Assembly (NCBI RefSeq): GCF_900115775.1
Contig: NZ_FOXS01000008.1
Location: 96,640 to 160,639 of the forward strand
Direction: 5' to 3'
Origin: Hymenobacter arizonensis
GTDB taxonomy: Bacteria > Bacteroidota > Bacteroidia > Cytophagales > Hymenobacteraceae
DNA length: 64,000 bases
Shown: one piece after another, positions 17,747 to 26,162 of the stretch
How the letters are laid out: each line of letters starts with the position of its first letter
Numbering within the stretch: position 1 is the first letter of the stretch
Position numbers and translations under genes: made by a program
The notes under the pieces: generated by a model
Databases searched by the model: none
Told to the model about the DNA's origin: nothing
What the model saw: the letters and a program-made list of their open reading frames with translations, nothing else

Positions 17747-18259
17747 ATGACTATAAACGAGCAGGCTCCGCGTAGGAGCAAGAATGCCCATTATGCCATT
17801 TCCGTTCGTCAGGAGGCCGTCCGATTGGTCGAGTCGGGCTTGTCGCAACAAGCCGTCCGGCAGCAGTTCGGGGTGGGCCACATGACGCTGCTGGCGTGGC
17901 TGGAGCGCTACGGCACGGCCGTATACGCGCAGATGCGCCGCAAACAATTCACCGCCGTCCAGAAGCAGCACATTGCCCGGGAGTTACTCGACGGGCGCCT
18001 GAGCGAAGACGAGGCCCTGCTCCAGTACGAGTTGCGCCTGAAAAAGACCTTACGCCAGTGGGTGGCCGCCTACCGGGCCAGCGAGGTATTGCTGCTCACG
18101 GCTGAGCCGGACCCGCCCGCCGATACCGGCGCCCCGTTGGCCGCGCAGCTGCGGCAGGCGCAGTGGCAAATCGAAGCCCTGCACACGCTCATCGACCAGG
18201 CGGAGGCGACCTATAAGATTGACATCCGAAAAAAGGCTGGTGCCAAGCCGTCGAAATAA
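17747..18259 (+). CDS. IS3-type transposase OrfA
   Basis: 170 residues. The N-terminal HTH (SVRQEAVRLVESGLSQQAVR, then GVGHMTLLAWLERYG) is the DNA-binding part, followed by a second HTH-like region and a leucine-zipper-like helix near the C-terminus (AAQLRQAQWQIEALHTLIDQ). Near the end the codons CGA AAA AAG contain A_AAA_AAG (18229-18235), and a -1 slip joins OrfA to the OrfB frame, the standard IS3 way of making the full OrfAB transposase. OrfA alone usually represses transposition. It looks intact. Confidence 0.85.
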   Translation: MTINEQAPRRSKNAHYAISVRQEAVRLVESGLSQQAVRQQFGVGHMTLLAWLERYGTAVYAQMRRKQFTAVQKQHIARELLDGRLSEDEALLQYELRLKKTLRQWVAAYRASEVLLLTAEPDPPADTGAPLAAQLRQAQWQIEALHTLIDQAEATYKIDIRKKAGAKPSK

Positions 18260-19161
18260 TGCGCCGGAAGTACCCGCACGTGGGCGTGGGGGTGCTCTGT
18301 GGGCTGTTTGGCAAGACCCGAAACGCATTCTACGACCACCAACGCCGGGCCACGGCCCAAGCCCTGCTCGACGGCCTGGTGCTGGCCCTGGTGGCCGACA
18401 TCCGCGCGGACCTGCCCCGCTTGGGCACGCGCAAGCTCCAGTATTTGCTCGTGCCCCGCCTGGGCGACTACGCGCCCCGCGTGGGCCGGGATTACCTGTT
18501 TGCCCTGCTGGCCGGCCACGGCCTGCTCATTCGCTGCCGCAAACGGCGGGTGGTGACCACGCGCACCTGCCTGCCCTTATTTCGGCGACCGAATCTCATC
18601 GAGCACCTGACGGTGAGCCGGGCCGAACAAGTCTGGGTCAGCGACATCACCTACGTGCGCCTGCTCAGCGGCTGGAGCTACCTGAGCTTGATTACCGACC
18701 TGTGTTCGCACAAAATCGTGGGCGCGTGCCTGCACCCGGACCTCTCGGTGCGCGGCACGCTCGCCGCGCTGCAGCAGGCGCTGGCGGCCCGTACCCAGCC
18801 GCACCGGCCGCTGATTCACCACTCCGATCGGGGCCTGCAGTACGCGGCCCGCGAGTACGTGGGCCTGCTCGAAAGCCACGGCGTGGCCCTGAGCATGACC
18901 CTGCACGGCGACCCGTACGAAAACGCCGTGGCCGAGCGGGTGAACGGCATTCTGAAAGACGAATTCGGCCTGGGCAGTACGCTGCCCGGCTTTGCGCAGG
19001 CCGACGCGCTGGTGACGCGCGCCGTGCGGGTCTATAATGAGTTGCGCCCGCATGGCAGCTGCGACTTCCTGACCCCGAGCCAGGCCCACGAGCAAGAGGG
19101 GCCGCTGGTGCGGCGCTGGAAAAACTACTACCAGCCGGTGGCTATTGCTGCTCCTCCCTGA
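18259..19161 (+). CDS. IS3-type transposase OrfB with DDE integrase core
   Basis: 300 residues. The rve-type core has the catalytic triad: D in WVSDITYV, D in HHSDRGLQY and E in NAVAERVNGILKDEF. An HTH_21-like region (RKYPHVGVGVLCGLFG) precedes it. The ATG overlaps the orfA stop (TAATG), so it can be made alone or as the OrfAB fusion. The catalytic residues are all present, so this copy may still be active. Confidence 0.85.
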   Translation: MRRKYPHVGVGVLCGLFGKTRNAFYDHQRRATAQALLDGLVLALVADIRADLPRLGTRKLQYLLVPRLGDYAPRVGRDYLFALLAGHGLLIRCRKRRVVTTRTCLPLFRRPNLIEHLTVSRAEQVWVSDITYVRLLSGWSYLSLITDLCSHKIVGACLHPDLSVRGTLAALQQALAARTQPHRPLIHHSDRGLQYAAREYVGLLESHGVALSMTLHGDPYENAVAERVNGILKDEFGLGSTLPGFAQADALVTRAVRVYNELRPHGSCDFLTPSQAHEQEGPLVRRWKNYYQPVAIAAPP

Positions 19162-19297
19162 CTCGCTGTCCGAGCAGCGGAACGACATCTGATGCTTAAC
19201 TTCCCTACTTGTAAAGTCCAATCCGGATTACCACCAGGGCCTGTAAAGCGCAGGCCGGATTATCGATTTCATCTGTATAGCTATAGCCGGACGAGAC

Positions 19298-20410
19298 ATG
19301 CTGGGCACCCGCACCCCGCTGGGGCTGGTCAGCAACATTGCCTCCTGGAACTACCCCATGTCGGTGCTCTTGCACGCGGTGCTGGTGCAGGTGCTGTGCG
19401 GCAACGCCGCCATTGCCAAAACGCCGACCGACGGCGGCTTTATCTCGCTGAGCCTGGCCTTTGCCCTGGCTCGGCGCTGCGGCCTGCCCGTCACGCTGGT
19501 GAGCGGCGCGGGCGGCGCGCTGAGCGACGTGCTGGTCAAGCACGACGCCGTGGACTGCCTGAGCTTCGTAGGCGGGCGCTACAACGGACGCAACATCGCC
19601 GACGCGCTGGCTCAGAACCAGAAGCGCTACCTGCTGGAGATGGAAGGCGTGAACACCTACGGCATCTGGAATTACTCGCAGTGGGACACGCTGGCCGACC
19701 AACTCAAAAAGGGCTACGACTACGGCAAGCAGCGCTGCACGGCCTACGTGCGCTTTGTCGTCGAGCGCCGCCTGTTTCCGCAGTTTCTGGAAACCTACAC
19801 CGCGGCCATTCGCAGCCTAAAAATCGGCAATCCTACCCTGGTCGAGGACGCCGCCGACCCGCTGCCGGCGCTCGCCTTCGGCCCGGTCATCAACCGCGCG
19901 CAGGCCGAAGACCTGGACCGCCTTTACGCCGACGCGCTCAAGACCGGGGCCACGCCCGTTTACGATGGCCGGCTCGACGACAGCCTGTTTTTGCCCGGCC
20001 AGGACCGGTCGGCCTACCGCGCCCCGCGCGCCCTGGTCGGACTCCCGCGCCAGAGCGAGCTGTACTTCAAGGAGCCCTTTGGCCCCATCGACAGCATCGT
20101 GCTCGTGGACCGGGCCGAGGAACTGGTGGGCGAGATGAACATCAGCAACGGCGCCCTGGTCGCGGCCCTGGCTTCGGACGACGAGAAGTGGGCCAAGCGC
20201 ACGGCTAAAGAGGTACGCGCCTTTAAAGTGGGCATTAACCAGCTGCGTTCGCGCGGCGACCGGGAAGAGGTGTTCGGCGGCCTGGGCGAGTCGTGGAAGG
20301 GCGCCTTCGTGGGCGGCCGGCTGCTGGTCGAAGCCGTCACGCAGGGCCCGGTCAGTCAGCCCGTGCTCGGCAATTACAACGACGCCACGCTGCTACCTGC
20401 TATGACCTAG
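19298..20410 (+). pseudogene. 5'-truncated aldehyde dehydrogenase
   Basis: The frame encodes the C-terminal about 370 residues of an NAD(P)-dependent aldehyde dehydrogenase: PLGLVSNIASWNYP (substrate/NAD region), LLEMEGVNTYG (general-base Glu) and GKQRCTAYVR (catalytic Cys). A full-length ALDH is about 480-500 aa, so roughly 110-130 N-terminal residues, including part of the Rossmann fold, are missing. The break is exactly at the right inverted repeat of the IS3 element, and the apparent ATG (19298) overlaps the last base of that repeat, so it is fortuitous. With the GMC oxidoreductase fragment just downstream it may once have been an alcohol-to-acid oxidation pair; this is inference. Confidence 0.8.
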
Positions 20411-20445
20411 GCGGCCGTTTTTTCCGTGCTCAGGGTACGGCCGCC
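20410..20445 (+). terminator. Possible hairpin after the ALDH remnant
   Basis: GGCGGCCGT (20410-20418) and ACGGCCGCC (20437-20445) form a perfect 9-bp stem with an 18-nt loop right at the ALDH stop codon. There is no U tract after it, so a terminator role is uncertain. Confidence 0.3.
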
Positions 20446-20581
20446 CGCCAGGTGTCCCCTTTAAATTGTGACTTGCGGCCCTCAGAGCGAAGCCGTCAAC
20501 GCCCGGCTCCCCGCCGAGCACTGGGACGACATGTTGCGGCGGGCCGGCTCGTTTAAATTGGCCTGTTCGTAGCAGCGGGGA

Positions 20582-20736
20582 GCTAAAATTACCCTAAGCT
20601 GTGAGCCGGTTTCTTTCTGGCCCGGTTTGTCGGCCCTGTCCGACACCTCGACGCATTCCAAAACGCCGCCAACACCACAAGGCTAACAAGTTTGGCTTTC
20701 TGAGCCCCGTCCGGAACAGCTTAGGGTGATTTTGAC
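20582..20736. repeat. Possible MITE-like element with 20-bp inverted ends
   Basis: GCTAAAATTACCCTAAGCTG (20582-20601) and CAGCTTAGGGTGATTTTGAC (20717-20736) are inverted repeats matching at 17 of 20 positions, 155 bp end to end, with no ORF inside. The right end abuts the GMC oxidoreductase fragment. No target duplication is apparent. Confidence 0.4.
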
Positions 20737-20737
20737 C

Positions 20738-20941
20738 CCTCGCTGCTACGAAAAGGCCGTGGTGAACGCCGACGGCCGCGCCTACGACGTGCCCAACCTC
20801 TACATCTCGGACAATTCCACTTTTCCCAGCGCGCTGGGCGCCAACTCGGTCCTGACCAACAGGGCCCTGAGCCCGCGCACCGCCGACCAGTTTCTGGTCG
20901 GTGAGCGGCAGCGCAACGCGCCGGAGCGTTCCTACGCCTGA
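20738..20941 (+). pseudogene. C-terminal fragment of a GMC oxidoreductase
   Basis: The frame encodes VVNADGRAYDVPNLYISDNS and then TFPSALGANSVLTNRALSPRTADQFL, the conserved C-terminal end of glucose-methanol-choline flavoenzymes, where the consensus reads roughly NLYV-D-S-FPTSLGVNP-LTIMAL--RTAD. About 450 residues upstream are absent. It starts next to the right end of a MITE-like inverted-repeat pair. It is a remnant with no expected activity. Confidence 0.7.
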
Positions 20942-21064
20942 TTTTTTTGCCCTACCCCAGTCCGGAATGGAGTAGTCGGCAATTTATCGTCCAGCAAGGC
21001 CCGGCTTGTTTTCTCTTTTCCTCGCGGCCGGAGCCCGAGGCCCTCACCACTTTCTTCTTTTTTT

Positions 21065-21814
21065 ATGAACCGTTTGCAGAATAAAGTTGCCGTCATCACG
21101 GGTGGCAACAGCGGCATTGGCTTCGCAACCGCGCAGGAATTTATTGTCCAGGGCGCTCATGTCGTCATCACCGGCCGCAACCCGCAGGCCGTGCAAGAGG
21201 CCGCTGCCCAACTCGGCAACCAGGCCGTGGGCATCGTCTCCGACACGGCTAGCATGGCCGATGTGCTCAAAATAGCCGACCAGGTGCAAGCTCACCACGC
21301 GCGCATTGACGTGCTCTTCGTCAATGCCGGCGTGGCCTTCGTCGCCCCCATCGCCCAAGTAGATGAAGCCTTCTTCGACGAGCAGTTTAACATCAACGTT
21401 AAGGGCGCCTACTTCACCATCCAGCAGCTCTTGCCGCTCTTCAACGACCACGGCTCCATCATCCTGAATTCCTCGGTCGCCACTCACCTGGGCGGGGCGG
21501 GATCGTCGGTGTACTCGGCCACCAAGGCGGCGCTGACCACCCTCTCGCGCACGCTCTCCACGGAACTGCTCGAGCGCAACATTCGCGTCAACGTCATCAG
21601 CCCTGGCCCCATTGTCACGCCCATTATGAGCAAGATGGGCATGTCGGCCGAGCAGCAGGAGCAAGCTACGCAGGCTTATACCCAGCAAGTGCCGATGAAG
21701 CGCTACGGCCAGCCCCAGGAAATCGCCACCGTCGCCACCTTTTTCGCCTCCGACGATTCGTCGTTCGTGACGGGTGTTGAGATTATTGCCGCCGGCGGCC
21801 TGGGCACGCTGTAA
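21065..21814 (+). CDS. Short-chain dehydrogenase/reductase (SDR)
   Basis: 249 residues, normal for a classical SDR. The cofactor loop GGNSGIG is at 13-19, VNAGV marks the NAG motif near 90, the catalytic serine is in ILNSSVA and the Tyr/Lys pair in YSATKAAL; the C-terminus has the usual substrate loop (ISPGPIVTPIM) and GG end. It is an NAD(P)-dependent oxidoreductase of unknown substrate. The R38-type arginine in ITGRNP suggests NADP preference. A strong hairpin overlaps the stop codon. It is intact, unlike its oxidoreductase neighbours upstream. Confidence 0.88.
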   Translation: MNRLQNKVAVITGGNSGIGFATAQEFIVQGAHVVITGRNPQAVQEAAAQLGNQAVGIVSDTASMADVLKIADQVQAHHARIDVLFVNAGVAFVAPIAQVDEAFFDEQFNINVKGAYFTIQQLLPLFNDHGSIILNSSVATHLGGAGSSVYSATKAALTTLSRTLSTELLERNIRVNVISPGPIVTPIMSKMGMSAEQQEQATQAYTQQVPMKRYGQPQEIATVATFFASDDSSFVTGVEIIAAGGLGTL

Positions 21815-21851
21815 ACCCTGGCGCGGGGCTGCGCCCCGCGCCAGGGTTTAC
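21811..21851. terminator. Perfect 19-bp hairpin at the end of the SDR gene
   Basis: The 41 bases are a perfect 19-bp inverted repeat around a 3-nt loop (arms start GTAAACCCTGG and end CCAGGGTTTAC) and include the TAA stop. It is probably a transcription terminator, although no long U tract follows. Bases 21852-22248 after it show no credible gene. Confidence 0.55.
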
Positions 21852-22248
21852 AGTAGGCACCTTGGGCTATCGCCTGCGCCCTCCTTCGGACAGCGACAAA
21901 TGCGGGGCTTGTCCGCACCGTGTGAGCATTGCCTTTCCCTCCTTTGGGCCGTGCGACGCCCCGGCGGCCACGCCGCGTTGGCCTACTGCCTCGGGGGCAT
22001 TGTTTCCAATCGTCTCCGCAGTTGTCCGTCCGCACGGGCCGATGTCCCAAGCTTTCGCCTTGCCTTGTCAGCATGCTGGTTAGCAGGTCTTCTTGCGCGG
22101 GTTCGACGGGCGGCATCAAAGCGACCGCACGAGGAGGCGGGGATACTTTCGCACACCTCCCAGGAAAGTAATAATGGGTATTGCTTGTCCAGCAGGGCAT
22201 TAGTGGGAAAAGGCGCAGGCTTGAATAGCTTGTTTATTCTATGTAGCA

Positions 22249-22516
22249 ATGAGCGTCTACCAGTTCGTCAGCCGCGTTGACGCGCTCTACACCGCGCTGC
22301 TCGAAGCCAGCGGGCCGGAGGACCCAGTGGCCCATGCCGCCATTGCGGCCATGGAACTGCTCCAGTCCTTGCGGACCGCTCCGCTGAACGCCGCGCAGGA
22401 CCTGCAGCGGCATCGCTTGGTCATGGTGTACCCCCTTCCTGACGGCGGGCGCGGTTTCCGATGCCCAGCGCCGGCAGTGGCCGAAGGAAGCCCGTGACTA
22501 TCTCATTCGGCTGTAG
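22249..22516 (+). pseudogene. Small hypothetical gene with a frameshift at a C5 run
   Basis: From ATG 22249 the frame encodes SVYQFVSRVDALYTALLEAS and continues protein-like to MVYP, after which the original frame becomes GC-rich nonsense. The +1 frame from 22436 (just past CCCCC, 22431-22435) continues as SDAQRRQWPKEARDYLIRL and stops at 22514-22516. Joined, it would be an about 89-residue acidic helical protein. The indel may be a mutation or a sequencing error. I do not recognise the family. Confidence 0.5.
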
Positions 22517-22776
22517 TGCAGGTGCAGGTTTGAGCTAGCAAGGCCGTAAGGTCGATTAGAGCAACGGCAGATGTTGGAGCGTTGATCAGGATGGACGACT
22601 TTCACAGCCAGCTGTGTTACTTTCCGCATCAAGCGCACAAACAATCGCTAAATGCTCACGATGCACGGTTTACTATTGTAAAGTTTTAGAATAGCTAGTT
22701 ATAAAGTGCAGCAACACCCCACAACTGACCGGCAACGTGGCCGATGAGGTCCATATCAAAGGTGACCAGATCCTGA

Positions 22777-22896
22777 GCGCTTAACAACGACCAGAAACAG
22801 CAGGCCGTTGAACACGAGTTCGCGCTCTTCAAACAAGAAATTAATGCTCTCCGCCAACAGTTGGTAATGGCAGAAGCCCTGCTTTCAACGAAATGA
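22777..22896 (+). pseudogene. Coiled-coil fragment, possibly of a transposase OrfA
   Basis: A frame without a start encodes about 39 residues (NNDQKQQAVEHEFALFKQEI, then INALRQQLVMAEALLSTK) with the heptad pattern of the OrfA C-terminus of IS3-like elements. The upstream in-frame codon is TGA. The rest of 22517-22973 holds no credible gene. Confidence 0.3.
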
Positions 22897-22973
22897 CCAC
22901 TTACCTCCTGCATGGGAGGTAGAACCGACCAAATTCATCGCAACGCACATCTTCATCCATTTTCTCTGCCAAT

Positions 22974-23276
22974 ATGCTGTTTTTTACCCGGGTTGAACTC
23001 CATGGCGTTTTGCCAGCCGAATCCCAAGCCATTTACGACACCTTGCACGACAAAATGCTACAACAGGGTTACCGAACAACCGTAGATTCCACAACTTTGG
23101 GCGCTGTAGGTAACTATCAATGGCCTAGTGGCATGTATTGCGGCACCTCTCAATCCCTAACTGCCGCGCAGGCGCGTCAGTTTGCGGATAATGCTGTAGC
23201 CCACACAGGCGTGGGCCCAACAAAACGGCAAAAAGTTAGTATTCACGCACGAGAGTCTAACTATCCTTTGCCATAG
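22974..23276 (+). CDS. Small protein resembling GhoS/DUF2622
   Basis: 100 residues. The N-terminus FFTRVELHGV, followed by IYDTLHDKMLQQGYRTTV, a YQWPSGMY strand and a helix ARQFADNAVAHTG, resembles the DUF2622/GhoS-like family (V-T-R-V-E-L-H, L-H--M---G--RT, LP-AEY). GhoS in E. coli is the endoribonuclease antitoxin of the type V system GhoTS; most DUF2622 members are uncharacterised. No GhoT-like membrane toxin is beside it. The family match is by eye. The 226-bp gap to the next gene shows nothing clear. Confidence 0.5.
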   Translation: MLFFTRVELHGVLPAESQAIYDTLHDKMLQQGYRTTVDSTTLGAVGNYQWPSGMYCGTSQSLTAAQARQFADNAVAHTGVGPTKRQKVSIHARESNYPLP

Positions 23277-23502
23277 TTGGTCGGGGGTAGGGCTAACAAA
23301 AGTTTAACAATCGTTTTGATTCGCCCACCACGTCTACCCTCGCCCTAATAAGCCATCTCCCTGAACCTAGCCCGGTGCCTGAAGGAAGAAGATAGGGTCC
23401 ACCGAGCGGCACCGTGCCCGCTCCCCACCACCCCTTACAGTAGTCCTTTCCTCACCCTCCCCGGCCCTCCCGCCCGAGCATACATCAACTCCCATCTACC
23501 CC

Positions 23503-23850
23503 ATGGACCTTGCTTGTTTACAAGAAAACTACCACGCCCTGCTCGCCTTACGCAACAAGGTGCTGGTGCTGGCCAAGCCCCTGCGCCGTGACGTGCCCTC
23601 CATCAGCGACTATACCGTGCTGGCCTACGGGCACCTCCAGCAACTCCCAAAGCTGGAAAATCCTCTGTACCAGCCCCACGTCACGGCCGTGACGCGGCTG
23701 CAACGCCTGCTGGCAGTGGGGCCGACCAGGCTCAACTCCTGCTTCACGACCCACAAGCCCAAGCTGCTGGCAGCGCTCAATTGCTACCTGGGTTGCCTGA
23801 GCCGGCATTTGGAGCAACAAAAGAATTCCGCCGTCGCTCCGCGGGACTAA
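23503..23850 (+). CDS. Hypothetical small helical protein
   Basis: 115 residues from ATG 23503 (MDLACLQENYHALLALRNKV). The sequence is basic and mostly helical, with codon use like that of neighbouring GC-rich genes and no recognised motif. Its location among orphan small genes suggests plasmid cargo of unknown role. The minus-strand frame over the same bases is judged a shadow because this strand has the better start and codon pattern. Confidence 0.5.
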   Translation: MDLACLQENYHALLALRNKVLVLAKPLRRDVPSISDYTVLAYGHLQQLPKLENPLYQPHVTAVTRLQRLLAVGPTRLNSCFTTHKPKLLAALNCYLGCLSRHLEQQKNSAVAPRD

Positions 23851-23908
23851 ATGCTCTGAAATCTTTTTATCCATTTTTGCATCAAACAGGCTAATTTTTA
23901 GAGATATA

Positions 23909-24082
23909 GTCTCCCATATCCGACTGGATGAGGTCAACATCGACACGTCTGCCGAGGCCCGCAGCTAGAGCCGAGTGCTCATGTTCAACGCAGCGCAACT
24001 GCGCGAGGTCGTGTGGGCTGTCGGCGGCAAGGTACCCGATGGGTCCATTCACCTGCAGCATGAATCGGGACGCAATGATTAA
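23909..24082 (+). pseudogene. Degenerate ORF fragment, unrecognised
   Basis: A frame without a proper start gives VSHIRLDEVNIDTSAEARS, a TAG, then VLMFNAAQLREVVWAVGG and KVPDGSIHLQHES to a TAA. Both halves are in the same frame and protein-like, so this is probably a decayed small gene with one nonsense codon. The rest of 23851-24371 is AT-rich with no gene seen. Confidence 0.3.
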
Positions 24083-24371
24083 CCCTGGCCGCGCATCTAC
24101 AAAAATCATTTAACCACCTTATAATAAGTAATAAAAAGCACATTTTCCCACTGCGCAAGAACCTTTTTATACCCTTGTTTCCCTGATTCGGGGGCGGCCT
24201 TTTGTCACTTCAGAAACTGAAGGGGATTAGTACTTAAATAGCTGAGGGTTTGGCACTAAAGTGACCCTTTTGTGGGTTTTGTGCTAATTAAAACCTTTTA
24301 AAATAGCGCTCCGTTGGATTAGCATCCCCGCTCTTGGCGAGCTTCGCCTCCTGCAGCCCGGCTGCCTAGCT

Positions 24372-24613
24372 TAGACCACCTCAATTCTCGGCCGTGGGAG
24401 CCGCGTTGCACGTTTTTTCGTTTCTTTTTTTCTTCGCGCACGCTTTCACTAGCAGGTCTTGCAAGACGTCCAAGAGGCTTTCCCATCGCCGCGGCCAGCG
24501 CCACGAGTACATTCACTGACAGGCGGCCCGGATTCCTCCGAGCTTCGGTAAGCGAGGCGGCGCGGATGCGCATCGCGGTGCACTGCTCGCGCGCCGTAAA
24601 CTTAACCTTGCCG
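24372..24613 (-). pseudogene. Truncated, frameshifted copy of the HTH-like gene at 63259
   Basis: On the minus strand AASLTEARRNPGRLSVNVLV aligns with AASLTEARENPGRLSVNAVV of the gene at 63259-64000. After AMGKPL the frame shifts, and the -1/+2 frame continues as LLDVLQDLLVKACAKKK, matching CPLQVLADLVAEAITK. The gene stops at the IS-type sequence TAGACCACCTCA (24372-24383). It is a dead paralogue fragment. Confidence 0.65.
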
Positions 24614-24644
24614 TTCGCCCTCGGCTACCGAAGGCCGGGGAGCC

Positions 24645-24705
24645 GGGCCGTCGCCGGGCCCTGCCGCGAACCCAGAGCGTCCGCGGCAGGGCCCGGCGAC
24701 GGCCC
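24645..24705. repeat. Perfect 24-bp GC-rich inverted repeat
   Basis: Arms 24645-24668 (starting GGGCCGTCGCCGGGCCC) and 24682-24705 are perfectly complementary around a 13-nt loop. It sits between two outward-facing IS-end sequences (24372 and 24756), with no gene spanning it. It could be an extremely stable hairpin, a MITE core or a recombination by-product. Confidence 0.6.
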
Positions 24706-24755
24706 GAACGGGCGAGGGCTGGCGGACCCGAATTATACCCTGGGGGCCGATGAGT

Positions 24756-25912
24756 TGAGGTGGTCTAGGGGAGCCGGACAGAAAAAGACGTGTATTTCTT
24801 CTGTTATGACAGCCGAAAAGAACGGGCCGTCGCCCGACCAACGACGCAAGTACGACGAGGTTTTTAAGGCCGAGGCCCTGCGCCTGGCGTCGGAAAGCCG
24901 GGGCACGCAGGCCGCGGCCCGGCAGTTGAGTCGTACCCGGTAGGACATCAGCCCCAAGCTCCTCTACCGCTGGCAGCATGCGCAGCTCGTGGCCGAGGTG
25001 GGCAGCCAAGAAGTGGCCCGCGACCCGGAGGTGCGCGCCCTGCGCGCGGGCAACAAGCGGCTGGCGCAGGAGCTCGACATGTTAAATACAGCCTTGGCCA
25101 GTGCCTGCTTAATGCGCAGGCTCGCCCAGCCGACCCCCGTGAGCACCTACCAGCACATCGCTCGGCAGGCCGCCCGCGTGCCGGTCCGTCAGCGCTGCCA
25201 GGTGCTGCGCGTGGCCCTGGCCGCCTACTAAGCGTGGCAGCGCCGCCGGCAGCAGCCGGTGGACGAGCCGGCTTGGCAAGTGGCGGTGCGTGAAGCGTTT
25301 GGGCGGCACAGCCAGCGCTACGGCACGCGCCGGCTGCGCGTCGAAGTGCAGGCCCAAGGCCACGCGGCGGCCGTGGGCGCATCCGATGCGTGCTCAAGGC
25401 CCATGGGCTGCGGGCCCTCCGGGTACGACCCAGCAGCCCCGCTCGTTCGTGCCGCACACCACGGACTCGGACCCGGCCGTGCGCGCCGCGCCAACCGCTT
25501 GCTGGGCCAACCCGCCCCCACGGCCCCGAACCGGATCTGGGTGGGTCGTACCCGGTAGGGCGACATCACCTATTTGCCGCGTCAGGACGGCGGCTGGCTC
25601 TACCTAGCCGTCTGGCTCGACAGCTGCTCGCGCAAGGTCGTGGGCTGGGACGTGCGCGACACGATGCGCGAAGACTTGGTCAGCGAAGCGCTGCGCCGTG
25701 CCCTGATCGTGCGCCGGCCCCCGGCCAGACTCATTGTGCACTCCGACCAAGGCAGTCAGTACACGGCCACCCGCTTCAAGGCCTTGCTCACTCGCCACGG
25801 TGCGCAACAAAGCATGAGTCGACGCGGCAACTGCTATGATAATGCCCACGCCGAGTCTTTTTGAAACCGCTTTAAAGCCGAACTGCTTGACGGCGGCAGC
25901 TTCCCGGGCTTG
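24756..25912 (+). mobile_element. Decayed IS3-family element, type 2
   Basis: Left end TGAGGTGGTCTA (24756-24767), followed by the same layout as the element at 42859-44103. OrfA begins at ATG 24807 (TAEKNGPSPDQRRKYDEVFK) but has a stop at 24942 brought in by a 15-bp insertion. OrfB is interrupted by stops near 25229 and 25557 and by a frameshift near 25370. The D-D-E region is readable (LIVHSDQGSQYTATRFK, NCYDNAHAESF) but then has a stop at 25862. Homology ends around GGSFPGLA (25912), so the right end is missing. The insertions at 24927, 25421 and 25547 are versions of one 15-bp module. Confidence 0.75.
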
Positions 25913-26137
25913 GCACACGCGCGACTTCATCTATGCCTGGCGGGCCTACCCGCAGGTACTGCCGGCCCCGGCCCAAGTCGTGGGCAAACCGGGTAAATGG
26001 TTGAGGTACTCAAAGGCAGACTGCGCCACTGATGTGGAGTACTCGTGCAGCGCTCGCGCTCGTTCAACAAGTACCCAACCAGCGACCACCGCATCAAAAT
26101 AGCTATTGAGCAGAATATTTTAAAAATCACCCTTCAT
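25913..26137 (+). pseudogene. 3' remnant of an IS1-like transposase
   Basis: The frame reads WRAYPQVLPAPAQVVGKPGK, then shifts to VEVLKGRLRH, a stop, and CGVLVQRSRSFNKYPTSDHR. This follows the IS1-type C-terminus (AY--VLP, VGK-SGKTN-IE--N--LR-R---LVRKS-SFSK). It directly abuts the truncated IS3 element. Confidence 0.45.
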
Positions 26138-26162
26138 TAACCCCATTACTAAACAGAATCAA

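Larger units (their letters stand above)
17707..19298 (+). mobile_element. IS3-family insertion sequence, type 1 (1,592 bp)
   Basis: Bounded by the inverted repeats TGTCTCGTCCGG (17707-17718) and CCGGACGAGACA (19287-19298), with orfA and orfB joined by a -1 slippery site. It has cut off the 5' end of an aldehyde dehydrogenase gene on its right. I see no clear target-site duplication. A second left end lies at 39264 and a chimeric copy at 49042-50425. Confidence 0.85.
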
